DNA of 64,000 nt, taken from Malus domestica (lineage: Eukaryota; Streptophyta; Magnoliopsida; Rosales; Rosaceae). The notes under the pieces are model-generated. The model made no database searches. It worked only from the letters and a program-made list of their open reading frames with translations, and was not told the origin of the DNA. Location: assembly GCF_042453785.1 (NCBI RefSeq), contig NC_091668.1, forward strand, positions 10,188,001-10,252,000, written 5' to 3'. This document shows, in pieces, positions 12,601-24,334 of this stretch. A program made the position numbers and the translations under genes. How positions within the stretch are numbered: position 1 is the stretch's first letter; the number at the start of each line of letters is the position of its first letter.

Positions 12601-13847
12601 CACTAAGTGGGGTCGGCTAATATAACAATAATATAGCAGTTGAAAATAAACTATAAATAAAGGACCTACGAGAGAGCAATGATCCCAAGAACAAAGAAAT
12701 AGCACGTCAATACAGCATTGACCAAGTCTTTGGATAAGAACTTAAAAAGTAAAAATAGCGATAACAGCATTGCACTCCCCACAAATGGGAATCTCATGGC
12801 ATGTTCATTAGACATTGTCTCCTGCATGATTGAAAATGAACGTGAATTTCTACGCAGGGACAAGAATACAAGGACAGATGCATCACAAAACAAATAAAAA
12901 GGACAGCTGTACTTACTGAAGGTGGAGTTGGCTTCACAGACCGGTAGCAACCCACAAAAACTGTGAGACACGCAGTTAAAACTACATTTAGGTTTGGATC
13001 TACCTTCACAACAAGTGGTGCTAACGTTAAACCTGCAGCCAAAAGCAACTTAGTCATTTAATTGCCGAGTGATGACCATTCCACCAAACCTCAACCATGG
13101 CATCTAAACATTACAGAATATACACTGCAAATTTTACTAGATAACTAAGATGCATTGCACTTATAACACTGGGATTGGAAATAAAAACAGATAGGCACGT
13201 AATCTCACATACTTTCCCCAAATTGGCTAGTCAAACAAGAACTGTGAGAGTGTACCAAGAAATTTTTTCATCCCCTTTTCATTTCAAATACTTATAGCAA
13301 TGAAAAACATACAGAACAAAATCTGGCAGTGCATGTAAACTTTATTAGCCCGCTTATCTCAACCACCAAGCATATCCTACAACATATCGGTCTTAAACCA
13401 AATCAATGGGTGGTTCTGTCATTCCCTAATTCCTGTTCATCATATCCCTACTTTCATAAACTAAAAGCAAGGCTATAAATAGCCAATTATATTCTAGTTC
13501 TTCAAGATTAGTCCAAGGCCACCAGATGCTCCTCAAATTTTGATTCTTTTTAAACAAAATAAGTAAATAAATAAAACAAATAATTTGAAGCTTTTAGAGA
13601 CTAGTGTCATTTTTCCTCACTGAAAGACCCATCAAGATTAGAAATTTATGTAATTCTACTCCCCCACAGCTCCATAGCTCAATGAACAACTCAATCTCAA
13701 ACTTATTTTTCCTATTTATAGAGCAACATTTTCCAATACCCACAAAAAGAACCCAATAAATTAAAATTGAGAAAACAAATTCAATTTACTGCTTACAGAG
13801 AGCAAACCTGCTAATGCGATATTGGCAATCCGCTCAACGTTCTTCAT
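9656..13847 (-). CDS. SPP: Signal peptide peptidase, ER intramembrane aspartyl protease
   Basis: Eleven exons join into 341 codons with correct phases: 13847-13808, 13032-12917, 12821-12670, 12537-12452, 12087-11960, 11772-11722, 11428-11342, 11232-11163, 10613-10477, 10252-10175 and 9736-9656. The protein is a multispanning membrane protein of presenilin/SPP type. It has the catalytic motifs YD in FVYDIFW (D198) and GLGD in MLGLGDIVIP (D239), and the PAL motif in QPALLYIVPS (about residue 290). The enzyme cuts leftover signal peptides inside the ER membrane. The C-terminus KKVE fits a dilysine ER-retrieval signal. Length matches the approximately 344-residue Arabidopsis SPP. All splice sites are GT-AG, and the gene looks intact. 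Intron sequence at 12579-12635 holds a tiny LINE insertion, and another intron holds a copied exon edge. Confidence 0.95.
10379..10410 (-). repeat. Copy of an SPP exon edge inside the next intron
   Basis: A 32 bp stretch matches 10588-10619 with one mismatch. The source spans the acceptor and first bases of the exon at 10477-10613. The copy therefore places a second CTTCAG/GTATTTTCG acceptor-like edge in the following intron. It is joined to a direct repeat GAAGTGGTCACTAT, seen at 10335 and 10408. Confidence 0.8.
12579..12620 (-). mobile_element. 42 bp RTE-like LINE 3' end with 15 bp target duplication
   Basis: Read on minus, it gives TTAGCCGACCCCACTTAGTG, then GGATAAGGCTTTGTTGTTG, the terminal sequence of the LINE seen at 26873. 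It is bounded by TATAACAATAATATA on both sides (12564-12578 and 12621-12635). It is thus a true but extremely 5'-truncated target-primed insertion in an SPP intron. Confidence 0.9.
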
Positions 13848-14215
13848 CGTTAATGTAATCACGCGAAAAGAACCCGCTTCGAACTACAATTCCAATCAAA
13901 TCGAACTGGACTAATACTCCTCCTGAAAACCCTATAAATGAGATCAAATTACAAGGTGCAAACCAATCAAATTCCCCCAAAACGCAATCTCAATTTCAAC
14001 AAAAGACGCCAAATTTACACACAATTTTGAAAATTGACGAAATTACCGCTCTTGCAAGAGAAGGAATTGACAGTACCAGTGGGCCGCGACGCAGACGATT
14101 TCCAAACGGCCTCCTTCCGTACAGATCGGAGATTTTGATAAAATTTGCAGAATTAGGGTTTTACCTGACGAAGGCAATGGGGGGATTTGCGGGGTTAAAG
14201 TTACAAATCAGAGCC
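13848..14215 (-). other. SPP: SPP 5' UTR with a leader intron and promoter-proximal region
   Basis: On minus, a non-coding exon around 14200-14047 ends GAGCG/GTAATT. A possible acceptor ATTTATAG/GGTTTTC ends the leader intron at 13932, leaving 13931-13848 as 5' UTR before the ATG. An AAACCCTAA telo-box-like motif lies near 14155 on the minus strand. This is inferred from splice-like signals; no transcript was available. Confidence 0.5.
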
Positions 14216-15002
14216 TGACAAAGAGAAGTGGCTGTCAGGTGGGATTTGGTGACGGCCAATAAGGAAAGAGATCGTGTGAGAATTAAAACCGTGGTACGGT
14301 CAAAGATGGACGTTTTCATACGTGGCGGGAGGTGATTGGCGGTTGTTTAAGGAACGTGCGTTCGTATCTGCAATGTGGATCGTTTTATCAGTCATAAATT
14401 TGATGACCGATTTGTACCCTTTTTAAGTGAGGCACATAGGTTGACGTTGAGCAGCCAACCATATTTCGCCATGTCGGATTTTGGAACCTCAAAAGATCTC
14501 CTTTTTCTAAGATTTTACCGCGGCTGATGTCAAAACTTTTCCGTTTCCCTTTTTGGTCAAAACCGTACTATGGAATTTGTTCGTTGTGGCTCAAACATTA
14601 TAGATTGGGACTATTGCCCTTCTCCTATACCGGATCCCTTTCCACTGAATCCTCATGATCCATTAATCCGGATCCTTAAAATTTGATTAAACAGTTAAAA
14701 ACAGGAAGTCTCATTAAAAGTTTTAATAACTTTAACCTTTGGATCAAATTTCAAGGGTTCAAATTGATAGATCATGAGGCTAACTGGTGGCGAATTACTG
14801 TTATCTACACATTTGTAATGGAGATAACTGGTGGCGAATTACTGTTATCTACACATTTCAAGTTCGGAAGAGGCTAGTTAGGAATTGCACTATACTTGTG
14901 GTCATGATTAAGTAGATTCATAGCTTATAGAATATCGGACTTAGGACATTCTTTTTTAATTGAGGGAGCTGTTGTTCATAGTTCCCCCCCCCCTCAAAAT
15001 TA
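14216..15002. other. Intergenic with a short tandem duplication
   Basis: No gene is seen. AACTGGTGGCGAATTACTGT and the following TATCTACACATTT occur twice, at about 14780 and 14825, as a direct repeat of a 45 bp unit. Confidence 0.5.
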
Positions 15003-15010
15003 CTCTTACT

Positions 15011-16185
15011 CATGGAAGAAAATATCCAAAATATCGCCGATATATCGGCGATATTTTCGTTTTTTTGAGTTACCGATATTTTAATGAGTATCCAATGAGT
15101 TTTCGTCAAAATATCGCGATATTATCGATAATATAGCGATATTAACTATAATATCGCCTAATATCGCGATATTAGTCCAAAAATTCCTGAAAATTTTGAA
15201 AAATCTCAATTTTGAGCATAGAGGGGTTCAAACCCCTGCCACTTAACTCCTTAACGCCTTAACCACTATACCACTTATGTTGTTGTGATAATGTGCTACA
15301 ATATTTATATATATTCTTTTGTTTTGAATTCTTTTTACAAGAAACAAATTTGCACATTTTCCAAATTTTTTGTGGTATTATATTTTAAATTGTGTCAATT
15401 AATTACTTAGTCAATGGCATGTGGTTTTTAATTTTTCTATTTTTTATTTGGTCATTTACATGGTAGGGCTGGAAAAAATTCCGGAAAATCCCAAACCAAA
15501 TCGAAAAAGTCTCAAACTCAAATCGAAAAATCCCAAACCAAAACCATTCTGAAGTTCGGGAATCCCATCTCGAAAAATACCGAAATTTTCGATATGGGAT
15601 TGGTTTCCAAATCCCATTTGTTTGGTAATCCCGAAAAATACCGAAGTATTCGGTTTCCTATTGACTTTTGAGTTTTGGTTCTTGAAAACCATTGTCATGG
15701 TTGCTAACTACTCTTCAAAATACACTCACTCTACACATAGAGATGATGAAGATAGTGAAAATTTTGAACCTCATAGGAACTCTATGTGGTACTAAGTCAC
15801 TCATGTATCTTACCATACAATGTATAAAGTGTAAAATATTGTACTAATTCATTATATATAAATGATTATGGTGTGTTTAGACTTCTTTCATTAATTTCTA
15901 CATATTTTCTACATCACAATGTTTGTCAGCTCGCTATATAATCAACTTGATAATGTTAAATCCATCATGCAATGCATTTCCTTCCAATTTTTTGTGATAA
16001 ACTAATAGATAATTGACTAAATAAACATCCTGCAAAGTTTCAATAAAAATTTCCAAGTTTTTCTTACAATTTCCGTGGTTTCCATGTAATTTTTATCAAT
16101 ATCGATATTATCCCGATATTTCCATCGATATTTCCGTGTTTTCGGATTACCGATATTTCCGATATTACCGATATTTTCTTCCTTG
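15011..16185. mobile_element. Non-autonomous hAT transposon, 1.18 kb
   Basis: The inverted ends CATGGAAGAAAATATC and its near-complement GATATTTTCTTCCTTG are flanked by the 8 bp duplication CTCTTACT (15003-15010 and 16186-16193). An 8 bp duplication with CA...TG ends is diagnostic of hAT. Both arms are full of ATATCG/CGATAT words. The middle (about 15465-15700) holds a separate block rich in CCGAAAAATACC and TCCCAAACC beginning TAGGGCTGG, probably another decayed hAT-type repeat nested inside. No transposase is encoded. Confidence 0.85.
15222..15270 (-). other. tRNA-like promoter boxes inside the hAT element
   Basis: On minus, TAGTGGTTAAGGCG resembles an A box and AGGGGTTTGAACCCC resembles a B box with its T stem. 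They are only about 18 bp apart, too close for a tRNA, and no acceptor stem is visible. It may be a degenerate tRNA-derived fragment. Confidence 0.4.
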
Positions 16186-16417
16186 CTCTTACTTGACTAT
16201 CACTAATATTTTCTTAACAAGTCAAATAAAAATTGTAAGTAAAGTTTATGTTTACAAAATATTCAAATTCAGTGGCGGAGTGGGGGGAACGATAATTGTG
16301 GCGCGGTGTGATACTTACGGTAATGATTTTGATGATGATTATATGAACGAATATGGTGTTAGAGAACTTTTTAGTGTAGCTTTTATAAATTATCAACATG
16401 CTCATTTTATAATAAGT

Positions 16418-16520
16418 GTGTATATTTATAATTCTACGACATAGTCAATAAAATATTAATCATGTCATTAATAAGCGTTTATATTTATAATACTATGACT
16501 TAGTCAATACAATATTATTG
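16418..16520. repeat. Direct duplication of about 62 bp
   Basis: TATATTTATAATTCTACGAC followed by ATAGTCAATAAAATATTAAT recurs at about 16485 with a few substitutions. No gene is seen between this and the solo LTR starting at 16928. Confidence 0.55.
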
Positions 16521-16927
16521 ATTTCATTCACCCATATTAAAACATGTAAATTAGTCTTTAAATAAGTTCAGGACAAAAATTTATATTACAAAAGACATCA
16601 TCACATATATTTTCTTTAACTCTCTAAGCTAGGGTATATTTTGTCGAACAAATACAAGTGCGTGACAACATTTTCGGGTGATTAAAGTGGATGTCATGTC
16701 GAGTAACCAACAATGGCACATGTTGATCACATAAAAGTGTTAGTACACCTGTTTGTCATCGTTGATCAACTTATATGTTGACACACTCGTGCACTAAATC
16801 GCACTTACACTATTTGTAATAAAACCTCATTAATCGGTTCTCTCAAATTCATGCATGAGAAGTGACTTGTTACTTAAGGCTTAATTTTCGCTTCACATTT
16901 AGTTTTATAATGAATTCATCTACAATG

Positions 16928-17763
16928 TGTAAACACGAATTTGCTTGTGATGAATGAGACAAGAACACGTATACAAAATAATATTTTGTATTTATATTGG
17001 GTTACAATCTCTTTTACAAATTTAGCCTCTGATTAGATCTTCGTAACGTGTAGGTTTATGGATGTACTGTTGATCCAAATGGCCGTTGGGGCTTGATCTT
17101 AGGATGAACAGTTGTGTAGATTTGTTGATGTTGTTGATCCAAAGGGCCTTCGGGGCTTGATCTTATAATGAGCAGTTGTTTTCTTCAAGGGCCGTTAGGC
17201 TTGATCTTGATGAACGGATGATCGGATCTTCAGGTGCCTTTAGGGCTTGATCTTGATGAACAGATGAACGGATCTTCAAGGGCATTCGAGGCTTGATCTT
17301 GATGAACGGTTGTGTGGGTTTCTTCAAGGACCGTTGAGGCTTGATCTTGATGAACGTTTCTCCAAGGATTTGATGAAGAACGAAGATAGCTTTCTTGATC
17401 CTTCAAGATTCTTGGGAATTTGGATGATTGGATGCTTGGAAGCTTTAGAGTTTCAAAACTTCAAGGATTTGGGGAATTCTCTTCCAATTTGGAAGTAGAG
17501 AAATGTATAAGTGAATTGATCCCCCAAAATGAATGCCTTGACTTCCTATTTATAGAATTCCAAAACTTGACTTTTGGATTTAAATAATCAGATGAAATAA
17601 ATCATTTTTACCCTGTGTTGACATGTGTCATATTTGATGACTTTTCCGATTTATTTCGATTTTTCGTTAAGTCACATGCTACGTGTAAAATTTATGTGAC
17701 ATGTGAGCGTTGAGAATTTAATTATTGGTCAACATTTATTTCATCGAAATTTTGATGTCTACA
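16928..17763 (-). mobile_element. Solo LTR, 836 bp, minus orientation
   Basis: It begins TGTAAACACG and ends GTCTACA on plus, with TG...CA ends and an identical 5 bp duplication CAATG on both sides (16923-16927 and 17764-17768). On minus, a TATA box, CTATAAATAGGAAG, lies near 17550, which fixes the orientation. No internal coding region is present, so this is a solo LTR. The superfamily is not decidable from the LTR alone. Confidence 0.83.
17070..17365. repeat. Degenerate tandem repeat of about 55-60 bp in the solo LTR
   Basis: Five to six units share the core GGGCTTGATCTTGATGAACG preceded by CTTCAAGGGCCGTT-like sequence. They lie downstream of the minus-strand TATA box, in the transcribed part of the LTR. 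Confidence 0.7.
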
Positions 17764-18068
17764 CAATGATAACTCATATTCCGTGTATTTTATGCAAGAT
17801 TTAATCGTTGTAAAGATTCATTCAATCCCTAACTGTTGAACTTTTCTAAACCACTCAATACTATGTACCATAGAAGAAAAATCATACCTCATAGAAGAAA
17901 AATTATACATCATGTACAAAACCAAAAGAAAAAACTTGATGAAAACAAAATGAAATGATGCAGAGGGGCAAAATGGACATGTACTGACAACATAAGGAAG
18001 AGAACAGCAGAGAAAACAAAGGGAATCTTCAGGGCCTGTTTGGTAATTCTACTTTAATCTAATTTTTT

Positions 18069-18168
18069 AGGAAACTATTATTGGTTCTCTAAAAATCTTA
18101 TTTGACACTCCTCACAAGTGTATTTTTCTTTCTAAATATAGAAAGTTTGGAGTGCTAATAACAATTCT
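18069..18168. mobile_element. Shortened copy of a small TIR MITE
   Basis: ATTATTGGTTCTC at the left and GGAGTGCTAATAACAATTC at the right match the complete copies at 31841-31959 and 48041-48160. It shares the middle CTTTCTAAATATAGAAAG. One inner arm is missing, so the copy is shortened. Confidence 0.6.
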
Positions 18169-18540
18169 CACTTTCTGAACTCAAAAACAATTTTCAAATT
18201 TTAGACCTTAAAAACTTGTTTGGTAGGACAATTTTAAAAAAATGAACTCAAGACTAACTAAAAAATATAATCTATTATCTCAAAAAAATAAAAGTGAGTT
18301 TTTAAACTTAAACTCACACATTTCTTTTCTTTCCCTCCTGCCCTCTGACTCAAAATATATCCCTCTCTTTTCTTCTTTCTCTCCTCTTTTGTTTTTACCT
18401 TTTTCGTCTCTCTTCCAATCCACTCTCTTCATTTTCTCGGTTATTTCTCTCACCCATCTTCCTCCCTATCTCGTCCAATCCTCTCTCTTCTTTCTCTTTC
18501 CTTCAATCATCTCTTACTTTCTTTCCTCCTCTCTCCTCTT

Positions 18541-18580
<40 letters not shown>

Positions 18581-18756
18581 CCCCCTATTTTTAGATCTCT
18601 TTGTCTACTTTAAGTTGTAAGATTTAAAAATTTTAAATAACAAACCAATCAAATTTTTGAATTTTAAAGAAAATTATTTTGAAGAAATGTTTGAGAAATG
18701 GTAAAAATTTTCATATAGTATACCATTCCTTTCCCGGTCTATCTGGAATCCCTTAA

Positions 18757-19682
18757 GGGTGCGTTTGTTGCATCGAACAATCTCAGACTGAATTAGCTTC
18801 AGGAAGTAAGCTGGACTGGCTTAGACTAGACTAAGCTGGACTAACTTAGTGAAGCGTTTGGTGCAGTGTCGGACTAAAAAGCAGAATAATTAACAAATCC
18901 TAATATTATATTATTTAATCTATATATATTAATATTATATTATTAGTATACTCTATACTTTTTTTCATAACAATTCTCCATTTTTCTATTCTCTCCCTCC
19001 CCATTTTTTTTCTCCGTCCAAAGCAACCCAGTCCCTAGATCATCCCAATCGCCATCCAAACCCAGAAATAGAATCTTGGCCTCCTTCTGCCACAACCCGT
19101 AGAAGCAGTTCAGCAGAATCATGGCGGCAGCTGATTCTTATCCAGGAACAGATTGGTGGAGTTATGAGTGAAGGACCAAAATACCCACAACGAATCGAAT
19201 GAGAAGAGATCCAATTCAAAAGTTGTTTGGCAAAGTGTTGCATGTCCTTTAGATCTGTGTTTGAAAATGGTTTTGGGAGAGTGAGATTGGGAGTCGATGA
19301 AGTTGAGGAACTAAGCAGAGAAGTGTTGCCTCTCGACAACGAGCTCGGCGATAAAGCATCTCGGGGATGGGCAAATCTGAGGTCTCGTGATTGTGGGTTC
19401 AAGACGAGGAGGGAGAGAGTGGTGGCTGTTTGGTGGTGTAAGAGGGAGAGCGGGAACGATGTGGTTGTCGTCTCGTGAGACAAAAAGCAGAGAGGGGTCT
19501 TCGCTAGTTCCATGGTTTTCGGGACTCTCGCTAAGGACATCGCTAAGAACCTCTAGCGATGTCCTTAGTCTAGACTAATCCCAGCTAGTCTCATTAATAT
19601 TAGTCCTGTGAAACAACAAACATATGATTAGATTAATAGTCCAGTCTAGTCCAGTGAGAGCTAGTGAGGGTAAACAAACGCC
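18757..19682. mobile_element. Non-autonomous PIF/Harbinger-like element, copy 1
   Basis: It starts GGGTGCGTTTGTTGCATCG after TAA (18754-18756) and ends AGGGTAAACAAACGCC. The left 150 bp carry the family signature GGCTTAGACTAGACTAAGC and CAGTGTCGGACTAAAAAGC. The interior contains a minus open frame of 166 codons (19540-19040) that I do not recognise. The frame is partly kept in copy 2 (129 codons), so it may be chance or a captured fragment. Confidence 0.75.
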
Positions 19683-20062
19683 GCCGCCAATCCACTCTCT
19701 TTTCTTCTTTCTCTCCTATTTTGTTTTTACCTTTTTCGTCTCTCCTCCAATCCACTATCTTAATTTTCTCGGTTATTTCTCTCACTCATCTTCTCTCTAT
19801 CTCGTCCAATCCTCTGTCTTCTTTCTCTTTCCTTCAATCATCTCTTACTTTCTTTCCTCTTCTCTCATCTTTCTCTCTCTTGTGACCCCCTAATTTTAGA
19901 TTTTTTTTGTCTAGTTTAAGTTGTAAGATTTAAAAATTTTAAATCACAAACCAATCAAATTTTTGAATTTTAAAGGAAATTATTTTCAAGAAATGTTTGA
20001 GAAATGGTAAATATTTTCAAATATGATACCATTCCCTTCCTGGTCTATCTGGAATCCCTTAA

Positions 20063-20975
20063 GGGTGCGTTTGTTGCATCGAACAATCTCAGACTGAATT
20101 AGCTTCAGGGAATAAGCTGGACTGGCTTAGACTAGACTAAGCTGGACTGACTTAGTGAAGCGTTTGATGCAGTGTCGGACTAAAAAGCAGAATAATTAAC
20201 AAATTCTAATATTATATTATTTAATCTATATATATTAATATTATATTATTAGTATACTTCATACTTTTTTTCATAACAATTCTCCATTTTTCTATTCTCT
20301 CCCTCCCCATCTTTTTTCTTCGTCCAAAGCAACCTAGTCCCTAGATCATCCTAATCGCCATCTAAACCCAGAAATAGAATCTTGGCCTTCTTCTACCACA
20401 ACCTGTAGAAGCAGTCCAGCAGAAAAATGGCAGCAGCTGATTCTTATCTAGGAGCAGATTGGTGGAGTTATGAGTGAATGACCAAAATACCCACAACGAA
20501 TCAAATGAGGAGAGATCCAATTCAAAAGCTGTCTGGCGAAGCGTTGCAGGTCCTTTAGATCTATGTTTGAAAATGGTTTTGGGAGAGTGAGATTGGGAGT
20601 CGATGAAGTTGAGGAACTAAGCAGAGAAGTATTGCCTCTCAACAACGAGCTCGGTGATAAAGCATCTCGGGGATGGGAGAATCTGAGGTCTTGTGATTGT
20701 AGGTTCAAGACGAGGAGGGAGATAGTGGTGGCTATTTGATGGTGTAAGAGGGAGAGCGGGAACAATGTGGTTGTCGTCTCGTGAGACAAAGAGCAGAAAT
20801 GGGTTTTAGCTAGTTCCATGGTTTTCGAGACTCTCACTAAGAACCTCCAGCAATATCGTTAGTTTACGCTAATCCCAGCTAGTCTCATTACTATTAGTCC
20901 CGTGAAACAACAAACATATGATTAGACTAATAGTCCAATCTAGTCCAGTGAGGGTTAATCAGGGTAAACAAGGCC
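20063..20975. mobile_element. Non-autonomous PIF/Harbinger-like element, copy 2
   Basis: The same family and interior as the copy at 18757, starting GGGTGCG after TAA at 20060 and ending near AAACAAGGCC at 20975. It arose with copy 1 by the tandem duplication, not by independent insertion, because flank and interior are shared. Confidence 0.72.
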
Positions 20976-22040
20976 TTCCTTCCCAAACCACCGGCAGCGG
21001 GCTTCAGAAAATGTCTTAGTTTCTACTTCAGTTCCACAATCTTCAAAACCAGCAAACTCCAATCCTTACCCTGCACCTGTTACCTCACCACTTTTCCTCA
21101 AAAGCCCACCATACTCAGCAAACTCCGCCTCTCTCTCCGCCCCCTTCTTCCCGCTCAATTCCCCATAATAGTATGCAAATCCAACGGCTAGGGTAAATCC
21201 TAACACTCAATCTTTTTTACTGCAGCCAATTGTAGTTGAGTTTTTTCAGTTTTTGTTTTATCAACTTATATAGTATGTTTAATTGCTAGACAGGCATAGA
21301 CTTCGATGTTCTATCACGGCCATAAGAGCGAGAAGGGAAGCCTCATCGACACGCCAATGGAATATTTTGGATTATACTTGCTAACATTGGAATTTACTTG
21401 GCTGATTATGTGTTTCAGGTAGTGTTTTTATTAGTGTTTGATTAATCCAAAATTAACAGCTTTGTAACTTGTAATTAGTTCAACGTCTAATTGGGTTTAA
21501 ATTTTATGATTTGTTTACGGTTGTGTTAGGTTCGCGTGATTAAAATGCTCTACTTGTACCACAATTGGCCTACTTGGTACCAGTTTCTAACAGCAACATT
21601 CTATCATGCTAATTGGTGAGGCATATGTATGATTATCTAACAAATTATGGTTGTGTTACTTATGTTGCCGGACTGTGAATCTGGATCATTCATCGGGTTG
21701 GTTTTAGTTCACGTATTCGTTCTTTTTAGGAGCCATCTTTCGAGCAACCTTTTCTTGTATATTTTTGGTGAGGGTCGTTTTCTTCTTTTCTAGTAGGGTC
21801 AAATTAATACTGAAGCTGAAAATTGTACCCGACGTATAAAATACCTATTGAAAATTAGATAGTTCCCGTTTTGCTTGAACAAGAAAGCTAGTTGAAGAAG
21901 AGGAAGGGAATTTTGCTCTGTGGCTTTGTTATATTCTTACCGGGGTTGGAGCAAACCTTGTTTCGTGGCTTTTTCTACCAAGAAATGCAGTTTCCATTGG
22001 AGCCTCTGGTGCTGTTTTCAGATTATTTACAATCAGTGTC

Positions 22041-22603
22041 TAGGATCTATCTTGCAAAAGAACGGAGAATTAGATGGAGATCTTAACCATATAATACAAG
22101 CTGGATGGATGAAGTGGAAGAGTGCATCCGACGTGTTGTGTGACCGCCGTATGCCACTGAAGCTCAAGGGAAAATTTTAGGACGACAATAAGGCCGGCGA
22201 TGCTGTATGGCACAGAATGTTGGGCGGTGAAGCATCAACACGTACATAAAATGGGTGTAGCGGAGATGAGGATGCTTCGTTGGATGTGTGGGCACACGAG
22301 AAAGGATAAGATTAGAAATAAGGATATCCGAGGTAAAGTAGGAGTAGCCGAAATTGTAGGAAAGCTGAGAGAAAATCAGTTACGGTGGTTTGGACATGTG
22401 CAAAGAAGGCTTACTAACGCTCTGGTTAGAAGATGCGACTACGGGATAGAGGTTCAGGGCCGAAGGGGTAGAGGAAGACCTAGGAAAACTTTGGAAGAGA
22501 CTCTAAGAAAAGACTTAGAGTACTTGGATCTAACGGAGGACATGACACATGACCGAGCACAATGACGTTCTAAGATTCATATAGCCGACCCCACTCAGTG
22601 ACT
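22041..22603 (+). mobile_element. RTE-like LINE, 3' part without tail (copy 1)
   Basis: It opens in the reverse-transcriptase C-terminal region ([38 protein letters not shown]) and continues to RRGRGRPRKTLEETLRKDLE and DMTHDRAQ. It then breaks off at TAGCCGACCCCACTCAGTGA without the usual TTG-repeat tail. It begins directly at the rhomboid exon after AGTGTC. Confidence 0.85.
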
Positions 22604-23674
22604 TTGATTTTTCAAGTCTCCAATCGAGAAGTTTTCCTCACTCGAGAAATTAAGGGAATACTACCTCAACCTACATGCTTCACTCAAAAAACTTCAACAT
22701 ACAAGCTTCAACAAAAGAAAAATTCAAAGAACTTAGTGAATAAGGTTTTGGTGTATTTAACACAATACGTTGAAATGAAGTAAAGCTTATTTATTGATAT
22801 CTCCGATAAGTTACAAATATGTACATATACATGAGTCAAAATAAACAAACAAGAGGGGGCCTTCACAAAGGTTGCTTAGGAGAAGTCTCAGCAGTCGGTA
22901 GAGCCCCAGAAAGAGAAGGCACCGGAGGGTGATGACTCAGAGCCTCAGTATTGGACAGAACCCTAAAAGGAAGAGGCATCAGAGGCTGATCATTTGGAGC
23001 TTCATTACCCGGTACAACCTCAGAAGACGAAGGCAATAAATGCCTTTGGAATAAACCCACAAACCTCTGATGATCAAGTAAAATCTGACCATCAGATTTC
23101 TTCACTTGGTCAAGCTTCCTCTTCATGTTTGTAGCATAGTCATGTGCGAACCTGTGCAACTGTTTATTCTCATACTTGAGCCCTCTAATCTACTGCTTGA
23201 GACTCATCACTTCAGCCGCCACTGATTCAACTTGGCGGGTTTGAGCAAATAGGTATTGTGCCATATTCGACACAGAACCGGCACACTGAACACTGAGAGC
23301 CAGAGAATCCTTAACAGCCAACTCATCAGACCGTTTGGAAAGAAGTCTGTTATCTTTAGGAGTGAGAATGTTCCTGGCCACCGCCGCAGCGGTTATATCA
23401 TTCTTCTTCACGGAATCCCCAACGGTAAGAGGACCAGTAGGGGATAAGAAGGATATGCGCCATATGTTGTCTGGAGAAGGCGCGGCTGCCTCTTCACCAA
23501 TGTTCAAGTCAAAACGACGGTCAGAAGGGCCAAACATTTTCAAAGGTGTTGAAGAGATAAGAGGTCGGACAAATCAAGATCTTAGAAGTGCAAGAAGGGA
23601 GTTTCTACTGGTGGAGATTCAAGTATGCTTTGGAACTTAATGCCAGCCTCTATAAAAATCTGCACTCGACGGAA

Positions 23675-23905
23675 CTTCAGAAATCGAAAAGGCGTTTGCT
23701 TTCTCAAAAGTTGGGCTGCTCAGAGACCACGAGGGCCGATCTCAGAGATCGAAAAGGCGTTTGCTTTCTCAAAAGCTGGGCTGCTCAAAGACCACGAAGG
23801 CTAATCTCAAAAAATCGAAGAAGCGCTTGCTTTCTCAAAAGCTGAGTTGCTCAGAGACCACGAGGGCCGATCTCAGAAATCGAAGAGGCACCTGCTTTCT
23901 CAGCC
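23675..23905. repeat. Tandem repeat, about 68 bp unit, three to four copies
   Basis: Units read GCTTTCTCAAAAGCTGGGCT, then GCTCAGAGACCACGAGGGCC and GATCTCAGAAATCGAA. They lie inside the LTR element remnant. Confidence 0.8.
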
Positions 23906-24334
23906 TTGTCAGCACCTGTCACATGCACACTCAGCTTTGTGGAAATTACGGGTAATCTGTTGAAGATTTCTGGTGAAGTATAAAGCACGTGAATCTTACT
24001 GTTCAATCATCCATTTTCCACATGCAACATCAGCTCATGGGTACCACAGATAACTTTGCCAAAGATCTTTGACAAGGTTTAGACACGTGAAGCTTGCAGC
24101 TCCCACTATATCGCTATGATCAAGAAGGGTAAAAGAATAGCAAAGAAACAGCATTAACAAAGTTTCGACACATAAATTTTGAAGGTTTAGCTACCATATT
24201 ATTACCCATAAGGGTAAAGGAACAGCACCACTGCTGGATAATTGGAAAGTCCCAGTGTATCAACCTCTGTGCTTCGTGGCAAGGTAGACTAGCAAAAATG
24301 CCCAACCTTTACTCACATTCGAGAAAACACTCCT

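Larger units (their letters stand above)
18363..20975. repeat. Tandem duplication of a 1.3 kb unit carrying a Harbinger-like element
   Basis: 18363-19682 is repeated at 19690-20975 with an offset of about 1306 bp and modest divergence. Each unit has a CT-rich left part (about 390 bp) and then a Harbinger-like element. Unit 1 contains a long CT microsatellite (18540-18579) that unit 2 lacks. The CT-rich strand gives chance ORFs of 70-120 codons that I do not regard as genes. Confidence 0.85.

Noticed and set aside
14027-14218. 63-codon plus frame upstream of SPP
   Set aside because: It is the reverse of the inferred SPP leader exon and shows no protein similarity.
15222-15290. A tRNA gene on minus
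   Set aside because: A- and B-like boxes exist but are too close together, and no acceptor or anticodon arm can be drawn.
18242-18613. 123-codon open frame ending in a serine/leucine repeat
   Set aside because: Produced by the CT-rich strand and CT microsatellite; the duplicated unit does not conserve it.
19040-19540. A 166-codon protein gene in the Harbinger-like element
   Set aside because: No recognised domain, and the duplicate copy keeps only part of the frame; reported only as a property of the element.
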